Shown: in pieces, positions 13,713-25,921 of the stretch | Position numbering within the stretch: position 1 is the first letter of the stretch | Layout: each line of letters opens with the position of its first letter | From: Rhytidiadelphus loreus | Taxonomy: Eukaryota > Streptophyta > Bryopsida > Hypnales > Hylocomiaceae | Direction: 5' to 3' | Assembly: GCA_947034895.1 (NCBI GenBank) | Contig: OX344765.1 | Location: 45,699,001-45,763,000 of the forward strand | Length of the DNA stretch: 64,000 nt | The notes under the pieces: model-generated | What the model was told of the DNA's origin: nothing | What the model saw: only the letters and a program-made list of their open reading frames with translations | Database searches by the model: none | Made by a program: the position numbers and the translations under genes

Positions 13713-15171
13713 TTAGCAACTACCGTACTTGATCGATCAATGACACAACTCAAATAAGGTGGGTCCCCCCAAACCGCCACTTTTGGCTACTTTTGGCTAA
13801 TTGCTATTATTAGACTAGTCAAATTTTAATATTTTTGTACATTTTTTTCTTTGCAAATGAAAAGAGGTTCCAACGCAACAAAGAATGCGACATTTGGATA
13901 CTATGTGCAAAAGTTAGAAAAGGACGAAGTTTTTTTATGGTGGATAGATGTTTTAAAGTCATTTCTTCTACTTATGTACACATTGATTTTGGAGATGTAC
14001 ATAGAGTGATGATGGTGGTTATACAATGATTCCAAAAACTGAGTCTATACTTTGTTCAATTTCACTCCGTCTATCATACGTTGAAAAAAAGTGGACAAAA
14101 TCCAAATGAACAAACATGAATGTTGTAGTATCCTTTGTGCACTATAATTCTAAAAAAATTTGAAGCCAAAAGCAATTATAGTTTGGAAGTAAATGAATTC
14201 CAAAGGTAACCATCCTATAGATTCAATTTTTACAGTGGGGTTCATAATCACTCTAGAAATTGCCCATGCTTCTTTTTTGAGCCTTGATGACTTGAATACT
14301 CTGCTACATGTTGTTGTACACCATTTAAAACCCAACCCCATTGGTATTGTCCAAACTTGACCTACGTGTGCTTCAAAAAAGTTATATATAGAAATGGAAT
14401 TTGAAGACTCTCAATGATACAAAGACTTGAAATTTCATTTACTATCACATATTAGGAAAAATATTTTTAAATCTAGTCAAAATAGATACAACAACAATTC
14501 AAATTGCAACCTATAGATCATATGCAATCAATACAAATCATTTTAATTTGAAATTTAGCCACCAAAAAAATCATTTTCATTGCAATCTTCTAGAATCCAA
14601 CATATTAGTTTATAAAGGTTGTACTTAGTACATTTGATTGGATTACAAGTGATTTAATATGATGTGACAACAACAAAGTGATCCCTCTAGGCTTTCTTAT
14701 ACACGTTAAGTACCTCACTCCTTACTTCTAATGTGAATAACCATTTCATCAAATTTCCATTTACAAGCGTAGGTCATGAATCCTATCAACCCACTGCATC
14801 TATTGATTCAGGGATTTTGAAAATATCAAACCACCACACCCAAGTTTCCAAAGAGAATGCCACAAGGCCCGTCTTAAGCTTATCCCACAGCTCTTATTGG
14901 ACCACCATGACGTATCCTTGCTGCCATCACTTCGTTGTAAACTTGACAATCCAGCTCCATGAATCAGCCGTACAGACGACAGAATGAACCATAACCCATT
15001 GAATCAAATTCTATGCAACACTTGTGTAAAAATTTCATGCGGACACATGCTTCTTCCGAACTGGACCACTCGTCATCTTCCTGAAAAGGTTTGAATGCAA
15101 CTGGGAGCCTTCTAAACTACATTGGAGGGGAGAAGTATGTAAATATTTCCTGGAATGAAAATGAATTACTA

Positions 15172-16253
15172 TTACTGCTTGGTTTTCACTTGTGTGAAAG
15201 CAATGCGAGAAATATCAACCAGAGACTTGAAGCTGTAAGGCTCATGCATGGCAATCTCTGATAACACCCTTCGGTTGAGGCCAATATTCTCCTTGGAAAG
15301 CCCGTTCATGAACTCCCCGTAGTTTACCTGCCCCACAGCAACGTCATTGAGTGAAGGGAATTGAGACGCATTCCTAAGTACACATCCTAAAATTGTGCGC
15401 ATACTCATTTTGAGAACGTAAAACATTTTTAACATAAAAATCGCATCAGGTTTAGGTCATCTACCAATAAAGCGTCGGACCACTATAATCTTTCCATAAT
15501 ATATCCAATTACAGCCATTGGAATCCTACATAATGTGCCAAGAATATGCATAAAATTGACCATTCTATTACTATAACAATAACTATGTTCAGCGGTTTAA
15601 GTGTCGTTCGTAGGTTCGGTTCTCTTATACCAGACCAAATCTAACATTTCCGGTGCGAAGCGATAACCAAACCCTAATTCTGAGTGCAGAGAGGATCCAA
15701 ACTGAGAGATCACAGCCGTGATCACTCTAGGCCATCTACCAACAAAACGTTGAATTTTTATAACTTCTGCATACGGTATCCAAAATAACGAATTCTTTGG
15801 TGCATTGAATCCTCTTCAAAATACTAACAAGAACGTAAAAATAATTGGCCATTCTAACAATAATAATAAGTACAAAAATTACAGCTATGCTCAGCACTTA
15901 AAGTGCGCTTTCGGGGTTTACCCAACGAAATCTCGCATTTCAGGTAATCAAATTCTGAGTTGCAAAACGGATCCAACAGAAGAAGCAAAGACACAACCGA
16001 ACACGTTCTGAATGCCAAAACGAGAAAGACTGACTAAAAAAAACATAGCGCTGGCTCTCTCACTTACCCCGTGCTGGCGAGTGCCGGCATTGATGCGCTG
16101 AATCCACAACCCACGCATGTCGCGCTTCTTGGTGCGCCGATCCCTGTACGCATACTGCAAGGCCTTCTCGACGCGCTCCCTCGCGGCGCGGATGCAGTTC
16201 TTGCTGCGCCCTCGGAAGCCCTTGGCCAACTGCAAAATCTTCTGGTTGTTCAT
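15172..16253 (-). CDS. Mitochondrial large-subunit ribosomal protein bL20m
   Basis: An rRNA-binding protein of the mitochondrial 50S subunit. Two exons fit: 16253-16068 (62 codons) and 15327-15172 (51 codons plus stop), joined in phase 0 at an HG|VNY junction. The protein is 113 residues, close to family length. The N-terminal basic helix carries the L20 signature ([23 protein letters not shown], continuing [18 protein letters not shown]). The C-terminal globular part reads [20 protein letters not shown] followed by [16 protein letters not shown]. There is no separate cleavable presequence, as in plant nuclear bL20m genes; the basic N-terminus probably serves for import. The plastid L20 is normally encoded in the plastid genome, so the mitochondrial copy is the better call. 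The single 740-bp intron contains an internal tandem duplication. Confidence 0.9.
15454..15975. repeat. Diverged tandem duplication inside the bL20m intron
   Basis: Copy A (15454-15700) and copy B (15729-15975) are offset by 275 bp. They share AGG(T/C)CATCTACCAA, a CCATTCTA-AACAATAA block, GCTTTAAGTGCG-like and TTTC-GGT segments, and the ending AATTCTGAGT followed by GGATCCAA. Divergence is considerable, so the duplication is not recent. Confidence 0.7.
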
Positions 16254-16255
16254 CT

Positions 16256-16275
16256 TTCTCTCTCTCGCGCGCGCG
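16256..16275 (+). repeat. TC/GC dinucleotide run just upstream of bL20m
   Basis: A ctctctctcgcgcgcgcg run lies immediately 5' of the bL20m start codon, inside the probable 5' leader or core promoter. Confidence 0.6.
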
Positions 16276-17803
16276 CTCTTTCAGGCCGACTACAAAGCTC
16301 CAGTCGCTTCCAAATCCTTCATAGAAAGAGAAATTCTAGGTTCGAGCCACAGCTACAATCATACCTTCGACGCGGTGGCAAAGAAACGGGCAAGGAACAC
16401 TCTCTGCTTGAAGCACTAAACCCTAAAACCCTGTAAAACCTGTTGCTTTCCAAGAGGAAGTCCCACAGTCCACACCGAATTGTGGTCAGTTCTCCCTGTT
16501 GCAAAACCTACCCTTACAAAAAAATTCCAAAGCCCTACATTCCCAAAGCATGACATTTTGGTGTTGGCATAACTTTGAAGAAAGATCAAACCATACCCAA
16601 TTAGTACTTTGGGGGCAAATACACTTTCAAATCTATTTGTTATTTTTCTATTCAAGTTTTCATGGAAAGGAGGTCTTTCAAGATTTAGATTTTCTAGTCT
16701 TGGGGGGAATCATTTTAAAAACTTTGGAGTAAATCTTCAAAATGAACTTTGAAATAAATGCATATAACTATGTGAAATGTGAATAAATTATCAATAAAAC
16801 CCAAAACTATTATTGTTAATATATATATAACTTTAATAATTATTATCAACTATTAACTAAAATATTATTTATATTCTTATATTAATTTCTTGATTTATTT
16901 TCACCCTAAGATAAAGCTCTTAGGTTTTATCAAATTCTTTGCATCAATGTAAGTATGCGATCTTAAACTAGATGCACTACAAATTTGATAAGAAAAGAAA
17001 ACACAACATTTTTCATTGACTACCTTAATGATAGATCTCATCTTTTTAAAGATGCACATAATTGTGACCTTTTTTTGAAAACTGACCCCAAAAGATTATT
17101 GCCTAAAATATAAAAATATCTATTCAAATATGAGAGCCTTGAATCAATTTTGGATACACGTCATTTCAAATTTTGAAAATTTACTATTGATTCATTTAGT
17201 GTCAAAAAATGCATTCTAAGAATATTTGAAATCTATAATCCGCCCACAACAAAGTGATCCCTCTAGGCTTCTTTGCTTCTTGCTTCAACCATGATTATCT
17301 TTTGGTTGAAAAGTTGAGAAGTTTATCCACTTAGTTATATATCTACTTATAAATGAAAACCACTCTCCAAACTATTGATACCACAAGATCATGTGATTAT
17401 GGAAGTGGATAAAAGGTCAAATAACCTATTACCAAGCAATTTCTTTAATAACTGTAAATGGTGTTAGTGAGGTTTGATTATTTATACACATTGGGGTAGT
17501 TAATTGAAGTTCTAGAATATTTTATGCAAAAAGTATACATCAAAATTATTTGAGGACAAATTCAATTGATTTATTTTCCAAATTTGTGGTAATTTCAAGA
17601 TCCTATTGCTGAAAATTCTACAATGAATATCTTTTCTTAATCTAGATATATAATGGCATGCTTTGGGATACTTATTTGGTAATGAGTGAGTGATCCTACT
17701 TTGAAACAAAGAGGAAAGACTCAATACAAATACACGATGTCTCAACACCATCTTTTGCTATGGCCTCATCTAGTTGGTCTAGGTGAGGATGCTTACAAAT
17801 TAA

Positions 17804-18201
17804 CCCCTTTAGGATGTTAGCAGCCCAAACTGGCCTACAAATTTTTATACAATATAATATGCCTTGCCTTAATTGGGTCCTCTTTCCAATGTTTTCGCTT
17901 TCCATTAAATGTGTAGTGAGCTTTAATGTGTTTTGTTGTATGGTTTGAGGTGGGCAAATGTAAGTGGATGGCTCATTGCTTCTCTCCTTTTTTTCAATAT
18001 GTGATTCTTCTCATTAATTGTTGAAATTCAATTCAAGTCTTGGGATGTGAGACAAAAGTGCAAAATTTTGGATAAAATTATTAATCTACTGATGGAAACT
18101 TGTGCACTATCACATTTTCAGATTTTAGACTTTAATGTGAGTCAGACTGTATTTTACGACGTAGTATACAAAAGCGTACACTTGCTAACATCCTAAAGGG
18201 G
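17804..18201. mobile_element. piggyBac-like MITE with perfect 19-bp inverted repeats and TTAA flanks
   Basis: TTAA occurs at 17800-17803 and 18202-18205. Directly inside each is the same 19-bp sequence in inverted orientation, CCCCTTTAGGATGTTAGCA, without mismatch. The 398-bp body has no transposase frame. TTAA duplication plus CCC-starting ends points to piggyBac. This is the best preserved of several TTAA/CCCC elements in the window. Confidence 0.7.
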
Positions 18202-18269
18202 TTAAGGCATTGACCCCTAAAATTCTATGATTATATTTCATCAAAAACACCTCAAAACCATCATTTCTA

Positions 18270-18803
18270 ATGCTATCAACCCCAAAACATCAAGTTTTTG
18301 AGGTTTACATTGATGAGCCCATGAGAATTGAATTTGTATCACTTGGCAGACAAGAATTGGCTTACGTAGTTTCAAAAGCATGCAATGAATTAGGTTGTAG
18401 CAGACATTTTGTCAATCTTGAGAACAAAGCTATGCCTGATATGCGTCACACAAACAACAATGCACAATTTCAAGAGTTCTTCCCAGTTGGCGAGGATGAA
18501 GGCACAAGTGGTGCAAGGAGCTACATGGATAAGAGGTCTTCTCCAAGCTCAGGCCAGGCATCCTCCTCCACATTTGTTGTCTTTTTCTTTGTGGTTCCAC
18601 GCAAGGTTCTTTGTGGAAGAGGAGAGGAAGACACAGAGGATGAAGTAAACAGATTTGAGTTTACAACTCTTGACCCCAACGAGGACGATCCTGATGATCT
18701 GGACGAGAAGTCAGTGTCATCCCTCATGCTATGTCGAGACTCTCCTCGAAACTCAATTGACCTATTCACCCCAACCAACCAAACGAGAATTAGATGTGCA
18801 TGA
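18270..18803 (+). CDS. Hypothetical open frame, 177 codons, not recognised
   Basis: An ATG-initiated frame immediately downstream of the piggyBac-like MITE. The predicted product starts MLSTPKHQVFEVYIDEPM and has an acidic C-terminal half (GEEDTEDEVNRFEF, DPNEDDPDDLDEK), a Ser-rich stretch and a short hydrophobic run (FVVFFFVVP). It matches no family I recognise. Base composition is richer in G+C than its surroundings, which gives slight support for a real or formerly real exon. It could equally be a remnant of a larger gene or transposon, and no splice partners were found. Confidence 0.2.
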   Translation: MLSTPKHQVFEVYIDEPMRIEFVSLGRQELAYVVSKACNELGCSRHFVNLENKAMPDMRHTNNNAQFQEFFPVGEDEGTSGARSYMDKRSSPSSGQASSSTFVVFFFVVPRKVLCGRGEEDTEDEVNRFEFTTLDPNEDDPDDLDEKSVSSLMLCRDSPRNSIDLFTPTNQTRIRCA

Positions 18804-19177
18804 AAGCAACCACATACATATGGAAGAAACACACTTGTGTAGTTTCTTACATTACAAGCCCCATGACATGCCATGATCCTTCACCAAAACGTGCCCCTAT
18901 TCTGTATTTTGAATAAACACCCTCTTTCCGTTGGTCATATGGAGTAATACCTAAGTGGACTCGTAGCTCATTTGGGGTTGTAGGACCACTACATTATCAT
19001 ACTAAACCCTTAAAAATAGACCATATGACCCCTAAAAATGAAAAATCAGGAAATCAAGCCTTTCATGAACAATCCCGGACCCAACTGTAACTAGAAACCT
19101 CTATTATGCAATGGGGACTGTAATGTCTAGGAGAAGCCATTTTTGCAAGGTGCAGCCACATGCGATGGCTCAAGAAA

Positions 19178-22100
19178 TCACCTTACTGGCACTCCTTTGG
19201 CAGGCTCTAATCTCAACATCTGAGATCGCGATTCAGAAGCCATATCCATCTCCACCTTTCTCAATTGAGCTTCATAGGTTTGCACTTCATCTCTCCTACC
19301 AAGACCAGAGCACATGTGCAGCAGATGCCTCAAGCACTCTATGTTCTCTGGGTGTTTTGAAAGGATTGATTTGTACTTCGCTAAAGCCTCGGTGTAACCT
19401 CCTGTACGCCGAAGGCATGAAGCAACCATCAACTGCCACTTAACCTGTCCACATTGAAATAGCTCTATAATTAAATGGATTATCCATGAGGGAACACTTC
19501 TCAAGAGGTCAACCCTGCTGCACGAATACCATAAGAGGAAATCCCAGTCATTTGGCCACAGCGACTCTTAGTTCAATATGTTCATTATTGCACAACCCCT
19601 AGAGAATTTTGGATTTGCATGATGACAAATGTACTGTGTGACAAAAATATCTCAATGGCAGACTCTGAATCTTGAAAAATGTAAGATATTTTGATACATC
19701 TTTGATCAATTACTTAGGAGGTGAATAGAACTCAGGGACCAAATCTGCAAAGTTTCGTTCAAATGAAGCCAACCTTACTGTTTCACTTTTCGAGAAAGTT
19801 GCAAACAATGACATTCATCTTCTTGCGACCATTACATACTGATCCTATAAGGCTAAGAGTGACTGGATTCACGGACCTCATTTGGCTGGATCTTTGATGC
19901 AAGATCAAAGAAGGGCATTGCCTTCTCATAAACTTCATTCTTCACAAAGTAGGCACCCAACCATGATGTGATATCCATGTTGGCCGGATACACGCGATGA
20001 GACTCACTGTAGTAGTGCAGTGCCTTGGGTTCATCATCACACTTCGCATGAAGGCTACCGAGCATTGCCAAAACTCCTGCGTCGTGCAATGTGCGAGTGT
20101 TAACAACTTCCAGCCATTTTATAGCTTGCCGAGTATTTCCCATCAACTCGTTGACTTGTCCAACCTGATAGGCACAATTGCGATTTCTTTATTATGCTAA
20201 AAGTGAGGATCTTAGTTTCTCACCCTTGTATTCACTACTTACGAGCGGCATTGCAGAAAGGGACAAATATTTAACCTGAAACAGAACTTCAATGTTGTTT
20301 GGAAGGAAATTGGTGAGTTTCTTGAAGGTGGATAAGGCATCTTCAAGTGCACCGAGCCTCTTGTGGCAAAGTCCAAGATTGTAGACTGCCTCAACACAAT
20401 CAAGTTCTACGTCTGCTGCTTCACGATAGACCGCCTTTGCCTCTTCCACGTGTCCCTGCACACAGTTCATGCAAGTATCAACAAGATATCTAGCAGCCTT
20501 TAGGCAATGTCAGCATGTGCAAAAGAGCTAGTTTCCAAAAAAATAAAAAAAACACTATATGCGAGCATACCCGGTTGAATAAGCAGTTGCCTTTGTTGAC
20601 GAGCGCCTGAGCATTGTACCTATTGGTTCTCACAGCAAACTCTGCATGTTTCTCAGCATTGGAAATCTCTCCCTCTAAGAAATACAGAAAAGATAAGTTG
20701 GTCGCTGCACGAGCCTTGAGGTCGTTCTCTTTATGCTCAAATTCCTTCAGGAGTACTATAGCCTGATCCGTAAATAGCATGTGGATTAGTTTACCAACTC
20801 TACGACCCCTTACACCAACTCTATCCTGTGCTTATATGAAACCCAAGATTCAAGTAGTTCTATTGGAGACATACACACCTGGGCAAAGTCTCGTCGATGG
20901 AGATGTTGGATAGCTTTGTCCATTTCCATCTCATTTGCCAGTGCAGCATATTGTTGATCTTTCAATCCCTCTACAACCCAGTCATATCCTTCCACAAAAT
21001 TGTGGAACAGCACGGGTGCGATGAGCCTCGCTGCAGTAAGGATGTATTTCAAAGCTTGATTCTGCTTCTCCCTTAATGCTTCCCGTAGTTCGTCATTCTG
21101 GACATGACATACTGGAGACCTCAATTAGAAGAAGAAATAAATAAAAAACAAAACTGACCAATTTTTCTGGTACCTTGTAGTGTCGGATGTAGATCTAGTG
21201 AGAGATTAAGGTGCACAGGTTCTCTTAGATATAATGCATAAAGTCAAAAGATATTTTATAACCAATCTTTTCATGATCTTGCTCACTGTTAGAACGGTAA
21301 TAACTGTTCCAAACATCGATCGATAAAGAGATGAAAAATGCACACCCGTAAAATGGAATTCTCCTCGTCATTTTCGTCATCCGAGTCGGAGTCATAGTAC
21401 TTCACAAGTAACATTTTTGTGAAGCAGTTCTTCATCTGCTCTCTATTCCCAAGCATGAAGTAGCAGACTGTGAGGTTGTAGGCTGTTTGATGATCAATCT
21501 TGTTCTCCATGACCGATTCAAAATCTTGTATTGCATCCTGCACACGTAAAATTTGAAAGGCTTTATTCACCGTGGACATCAAGATCTTCTGCTGTGGAGT
21601 AAGTGAACAAACCACTCTAGCTAGACAGTGATTTTCCCTGAAAATAAAAATAAAACTACCAAACACATATGGTTGCGTTTTTCCTTGAGGCAGTCTTAAG
21701 AATGCAGACAAGCAATGGCTAGGAAAAAAACCAGACAAAGAAAACCTGATATTGACCTAAGCGCATGAACGCATTGCCAATGTTCCGGAGGATGCGGTAG
21801 CGGGTCTCTTTGTAGGCACTGGGAGTCTCATCAAGGGCCATACGATACATCTTGACTGCCAAAGGGAATCTCTCCTGCTTGTAGTAGATATTCCCCATGT
21901 TTACCTTCAGCCTACCGCAATGAGTGAACTGCAAAGAGAGAGATTCTCAATTTATCTCTACTTTACGATAAACGAGTATGGACCCAATCAAGCTGAAAAG
22001 ACCTCAAAGTTCTTCCTTTAAACAACCCAAGGCTGCTCATCGTTCACTTAAAGCAAACCCACGGCATCTCATACCCATGTACTCAATGTGATTATTGACA

Positions 22101-25100
22101 ATCAAAATTCATATCAAATGCAAAGCGATCAAGAATTATGCAGAACTCTGCAGCATTTCAAGATGCATACTATCCATCCCAGCTTAATTGACGGATTTAA
22201 AACCTGAGTATTTTTCAAGAATTGAGTGTAAGTATTCAAAGCTTCAGATTGTAGGCCGCCACATTGGTACTGATATCCCAAATTGAAACAAGCTGCAAAA
22301 GTGAGCTCCATATTCACTTGATCGGCCTGCACCAACCAAAATGTGCGTCCAGTGATGATTTTAGAGAAACAAGTATATAAAAATTCCGTCCAACATCTAT
22401 CGGAAAGATGAGATGGCAGCAACATAGGGTTATCTGTCATGCAATTAATGGGCGAAGGCAAGTCAAGAAAGTCAGAAAACTTACCAGCCCTGCTTGCTCC
22501 CTAGTTCTGCAAAGGTGCCTTTCCTTCTTGCCTGCTTCCTTGGCTTTTTGAAGAGCTGTTTGGAAGTCCCCCTGCTTCCACAAGCGATCTATACCTCTCG
22601 TTACACAGACGACTCGGAAGCTCACGAATAATTTGGACGTCATAAAGATTGCTCAGGAAATTGATTGCTCAGTACCATAGATTGAACTTGACCCCTAGAC
22701 GGCGTAGAGGAGATATATGATCCATTTATCATACTCAACCGTTGCATCCGTCTAATACGACTCTTCTTACAAGGCAAATTGAGTATTGTTGGACTTCGAA
22801 TTGAGAGGGCTTTCTAATACTACTATTTTATAATACTAATCCACGTTCTCTTGAATTCTAAAAGATTCTAAAGTACAAGAATGCCATAATTTTCTCATTA
22901 CTTTGTATGGAAAGTCTAAGGACTTTGAACACATTATATAACAAATTCTGTAGAGTCATCATGGAAAGTTTATTGTCACTATTATAACCCATCATAAAAA
23001 AATTCATCAACTGAAATTAAAACCATATGGTTGGTAAATTTTCAAAGCTCAAGGCTTCTAAATTGATTTGATAAAGATATCAACATATGGAGATTTCTTC
23101 AAGTTCAGTGTATTCTTAACTTCTCATCAACATGCATAATTCCTAAACACCCTGAAGTCCATATTCTAGGTGAGGAAAGAGTGCTCCATGCTTAGCCCCG
23201 GAGCAACCAGAAGTTCATATTTTGGACGATGAAAGAGTGCTTCAAGGTGATGATTCGTCCAAATGACTTCTCATTCATCCAAAGAAATGCTTGAATCTTT
23301 AAAAACCAACCTTCCTTAATGACCAAGTTGATTACATTGAGTTAAAGTAATACTCCCTCCATCCCAAAATGATTGTCCACTTTGAATGTCATGTTTTTTT
23401 AAGGTTGTTTTGAGTAGGTCATATGGAGACTCCCCTTAATTACGTTTTTCACAATATGATCAATGAAATTGGCTCAAAAAATACCAAAAAAATTGTAGAC
23501 AATCATTTTGGGACAGAGAATGTATCATTCTACAGAGACGTACGCAAAGATATGCAAAACTTCAAATAAGGATTTGGGCTTTCAAGGGGTATTATCCTTT
23601 CAATGTCAACTTCAAATCAGTTGTGAAAGTCATAGATTATAGAGCATATAAGGTTTATCCCAAGACCCTATAGGCATTTGGGAGTTCATAAATTAATTTC
23701 AACAAAAAAAACCCTTCATAAGCAATGATCCTATCACATGCGTGGCTACGATAGTAGAATCGGTAAGCTTCACCCTGCAGTCTTGAAGATATCACAATCG
23801 GTCGGAGGCCGGACCGCAAAGGCCACATTCACATCAGCAAGCATTCATTTCCCGATTCATTTAATCGAGTAAACCTTCGAGTAAGCCTTGCGTTGTCATG
23901 GAGATAAGGTGAGCAGTACTTACAGCAAGGCTGGCGACTGCACTTGCTTCAAGCAGCTGGTTTACAGCTCGCTCCATTTCCCGGCACTGATATTCAGGAT
24001 TAGTTTCCTCTTTCTTCCGTGCTCCAGGGGTGGAGATCTTGGAGCCCTGGTTCATGGGATCAAACTTGCTACCCTGCATCACCCAAGTTGATCGTCATTT
24101 TCACAAAAAACACGATAATAAACCCGTTAGGGATCAGATCCATCTCCTATAATGACCCCTTTTACCAATAACTATTCATCCATTCACAAATTTGGTTGGA
24201 CTTATTAGCAAGAGTGAAAGCATGGCTTGTCTAAATATTTCAGGCCACTGATCATGGAATGGATATGGAGCTGTCAACTATCACTTATTGTGGTCTGCAG
24301 CCTACCACTCCAAAATTGCACAAAGGAATTCAGGTTTTAAAAATATTTATTTATACAGATTTAGCTCTTGTACCCAAAGATCTCTCCATATATCTCCCAA
24401 AAATCACACTTGTACTTGTACGCAAATAGTATCCTCCACCTTATATGCATTGAAGCAGCCCTAATGTACATAAAGAGATTTATGGAGAATCATGACTCAG
24501 TATGAGGAGTGAGGTATTACTCTGGACGAGTAGCCTGCAGCGCGAACTCCAGTCATCGGACGAGATGAATCCGTAGAAGCATATGGAGTGTGTTGCGCTC
24601 GACTGCTCATGCTTGTACTGGGAGGCCGCCATAGCATCGACGCTGTTGTGTGCGGAGTCAAACTCCTGCTAAATGGATCCAGTCTTTGTCCCTACCAGCA
24701 AATGCAAGTCATTATTCTACATCGCTTCGTGCGAATCGTACGCAGGTGAGTGTTAGGGTTTCATAAATTCGTAAAGCTGAATAACCAGAATATTCTCGTT
24801 CTAATTCCGCAAGAATTTTGACCGAATTTAAACTTTTTTTTAACGGTTTTCAATCTTTGCATGTGCACTTCCAGCTTGAGAACAGAGTATTAAAAACAGA
24901 ATCGACAAAAACGCAATGTTTTTCAATATCTGAATGTGTACTTTCAGCTTAAGAAAGCAGTCCGTAAAGACGGAATTGAAAAAACACGCAGTGAAATGCA
25001 ATCAAAAAGCAAATGGAAAATTGTGAAAACGAGAATATTCTGATTTCCAAAGCATGATGGTTACAGTATCCTCACCTGAATGTCTGTTGCGGACGACGAT

Positions 25101-25921
25101 CGGCTGAATACCGGCCCTTGGTCGTAACTTCCAATTGAGTCTGTCTTGCTCTCTCCGAATCCAATCTGTGCACTCCAAATAAAAAATTGACAATTCCTCA
25201 TTTAGATCGATTGAGATTAAGACTGCCGCTAAAAGTAGCGGGAACAGATGTCTATAAGTGTTAAAAAACTTGGCGACGGCAACCCCTACGTACGCCGCAA
25301 TCTCAACCTAGCTAGAGATAGCGAAAGGATTGGTCATAGGCAGGGTTGAAGATGAACGCAAGATTGCTAATGTTGGAATTCAAGAACCGCCTCAGATCGA
25401 TCGCAGTGGAATATGCAATATGAAGATTACCTGGCTTTTTAACGACGATCGGCTATACACCGGCCCGAGGTCGTAAATTCCAATTGAGTCCGTCTTGCTC
25501 TCTCCAAGTACAATCTGTGCGCTTCCAATCAAAATTTGACAATGTCTAATTCAGATTGGAATTAGGACTGTCACTAAAAGGAGCTGGAACAGAGAGTGTA
25601 CAAGCATGGTGGCGTCAACTGTATTCTTAGGGTTAGAGAAAGGATTGGTAGTGAGCACGACGTTGAGGATGAGCGCAAATTGACAACTACAAGAATTCAA
25701 AGAGCGGTCTAAGATTTTCGTGAAATTAATAATGCAAAGTGAAATGTGAGCGACAGAACGATTACCTGGCTTTGTAAACCCGAGTGCAGCTGACGATCAT
25801 AGTCATTGTATCCTTCATACAAGTCGTCACCCGGATCATGCGACGGAAGACTTGACGTTGCATGAAGATTGCTTGCCGGCCTTGGAAACGGAGGAGACTT
25901 GCAGAAATTCGGCCTGGCCAT
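19178..25921 (-). CDS. IFT88: Intraflagellar transport protein 88 (IFT88), TPR protein
   Basis: A core subunit of the IFT-B complex that carries cargo along the axoneme; here presumably for sperm flagella. Fourteen exons fit: 25921-25766, 25514-25431, 25165-25076, 24692-24521, 24073-23924, 22574-22485, 22326-22204, 21928-21746, 21537-21346, 21097-20879, 20762-20571, 20455-20276, 20164-19877 and 19444-19178, about 794 residues (family usually 780-830). The N-terminus has the IFT88 motif DDLYEGYNDYDRQLH, then the RPMTGVRAAGYSS block, FDPMNQ, and a long TPR array (NMGNIYYKQERFPLAVKMYR; NLTVCYFMLGNREQMK; NLSFLYFLEGEISNAEKHAE; NLGLCHKRLGALEDA; WQLMVASCLRRTGGY). Every exon is in phase 0 except exon 4 (172 nt), which implies a one-base excess. 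Exons 2 and 3 are tandem duplicates. The last exon ends at a TGA that overlaps a possible splice donor (CCA|GTAAGG), so a further 3' exon is possible. Confidence 0.9.
23353..23522. mobile_element. Stowaway-type (Tc1/mariner) MITE
   Basis: A 170-bp element starts CTCCCTCCATCCCAAAATGA and ends with the inverted counterpart (inward from the right: CATTCTCTGTCCCAAAATGA). It is flanked by TA on both sides (23351-23352 and 23523-23524). The CTCCCTCC(G/A)TCCC end is the classic Stowaway signature. It lies in the long intron between IFT88 exons 5 and 6. Confidence 0.8.
25073..25715 (-). repeat. Tandem duplication containing IFT88 exons 2 and 3
   Basis: Two roughly 350-bp units (about 25429-25715 and 25073-25400) are homologous across exon and flanking intron. 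Each holds one in-phase exon, encoding GESKTDSIGIYDLGPVYSRS and GESKTDSIGSYDQGPVFSRS respectively. Intron matches include TTTGACAAT/ATTGACAAT, GGAACAGA and GCGAAAGGATTGG/GAGAAAGGATTGG. The result is a repeated 28-30-residue module in the disordered N-terminus. Confidence 0.8.

Larger units (their letters stand above)
8900..15171. other. Repeat-rich intergenic region, no supported gene
   Basis: No protein family is recognisable in this stretch. It contains two TTAA-flanked elements, a Harbinger-like miniature element, a 27-bp minisatellite, ATT-rich simple repeat (12785-12815) and a block (12742-12909) with a second copy near 62.3 kb. The DNA is otherwise AT-rich and low in CpG. Confidence 0.6.

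Noticed and set aside
16071..16436. Plus-strand frames opposite bL20m exon 1
   Set aside because: They are antisense to a well-conserved ribosomal protein exon and resemble no family.
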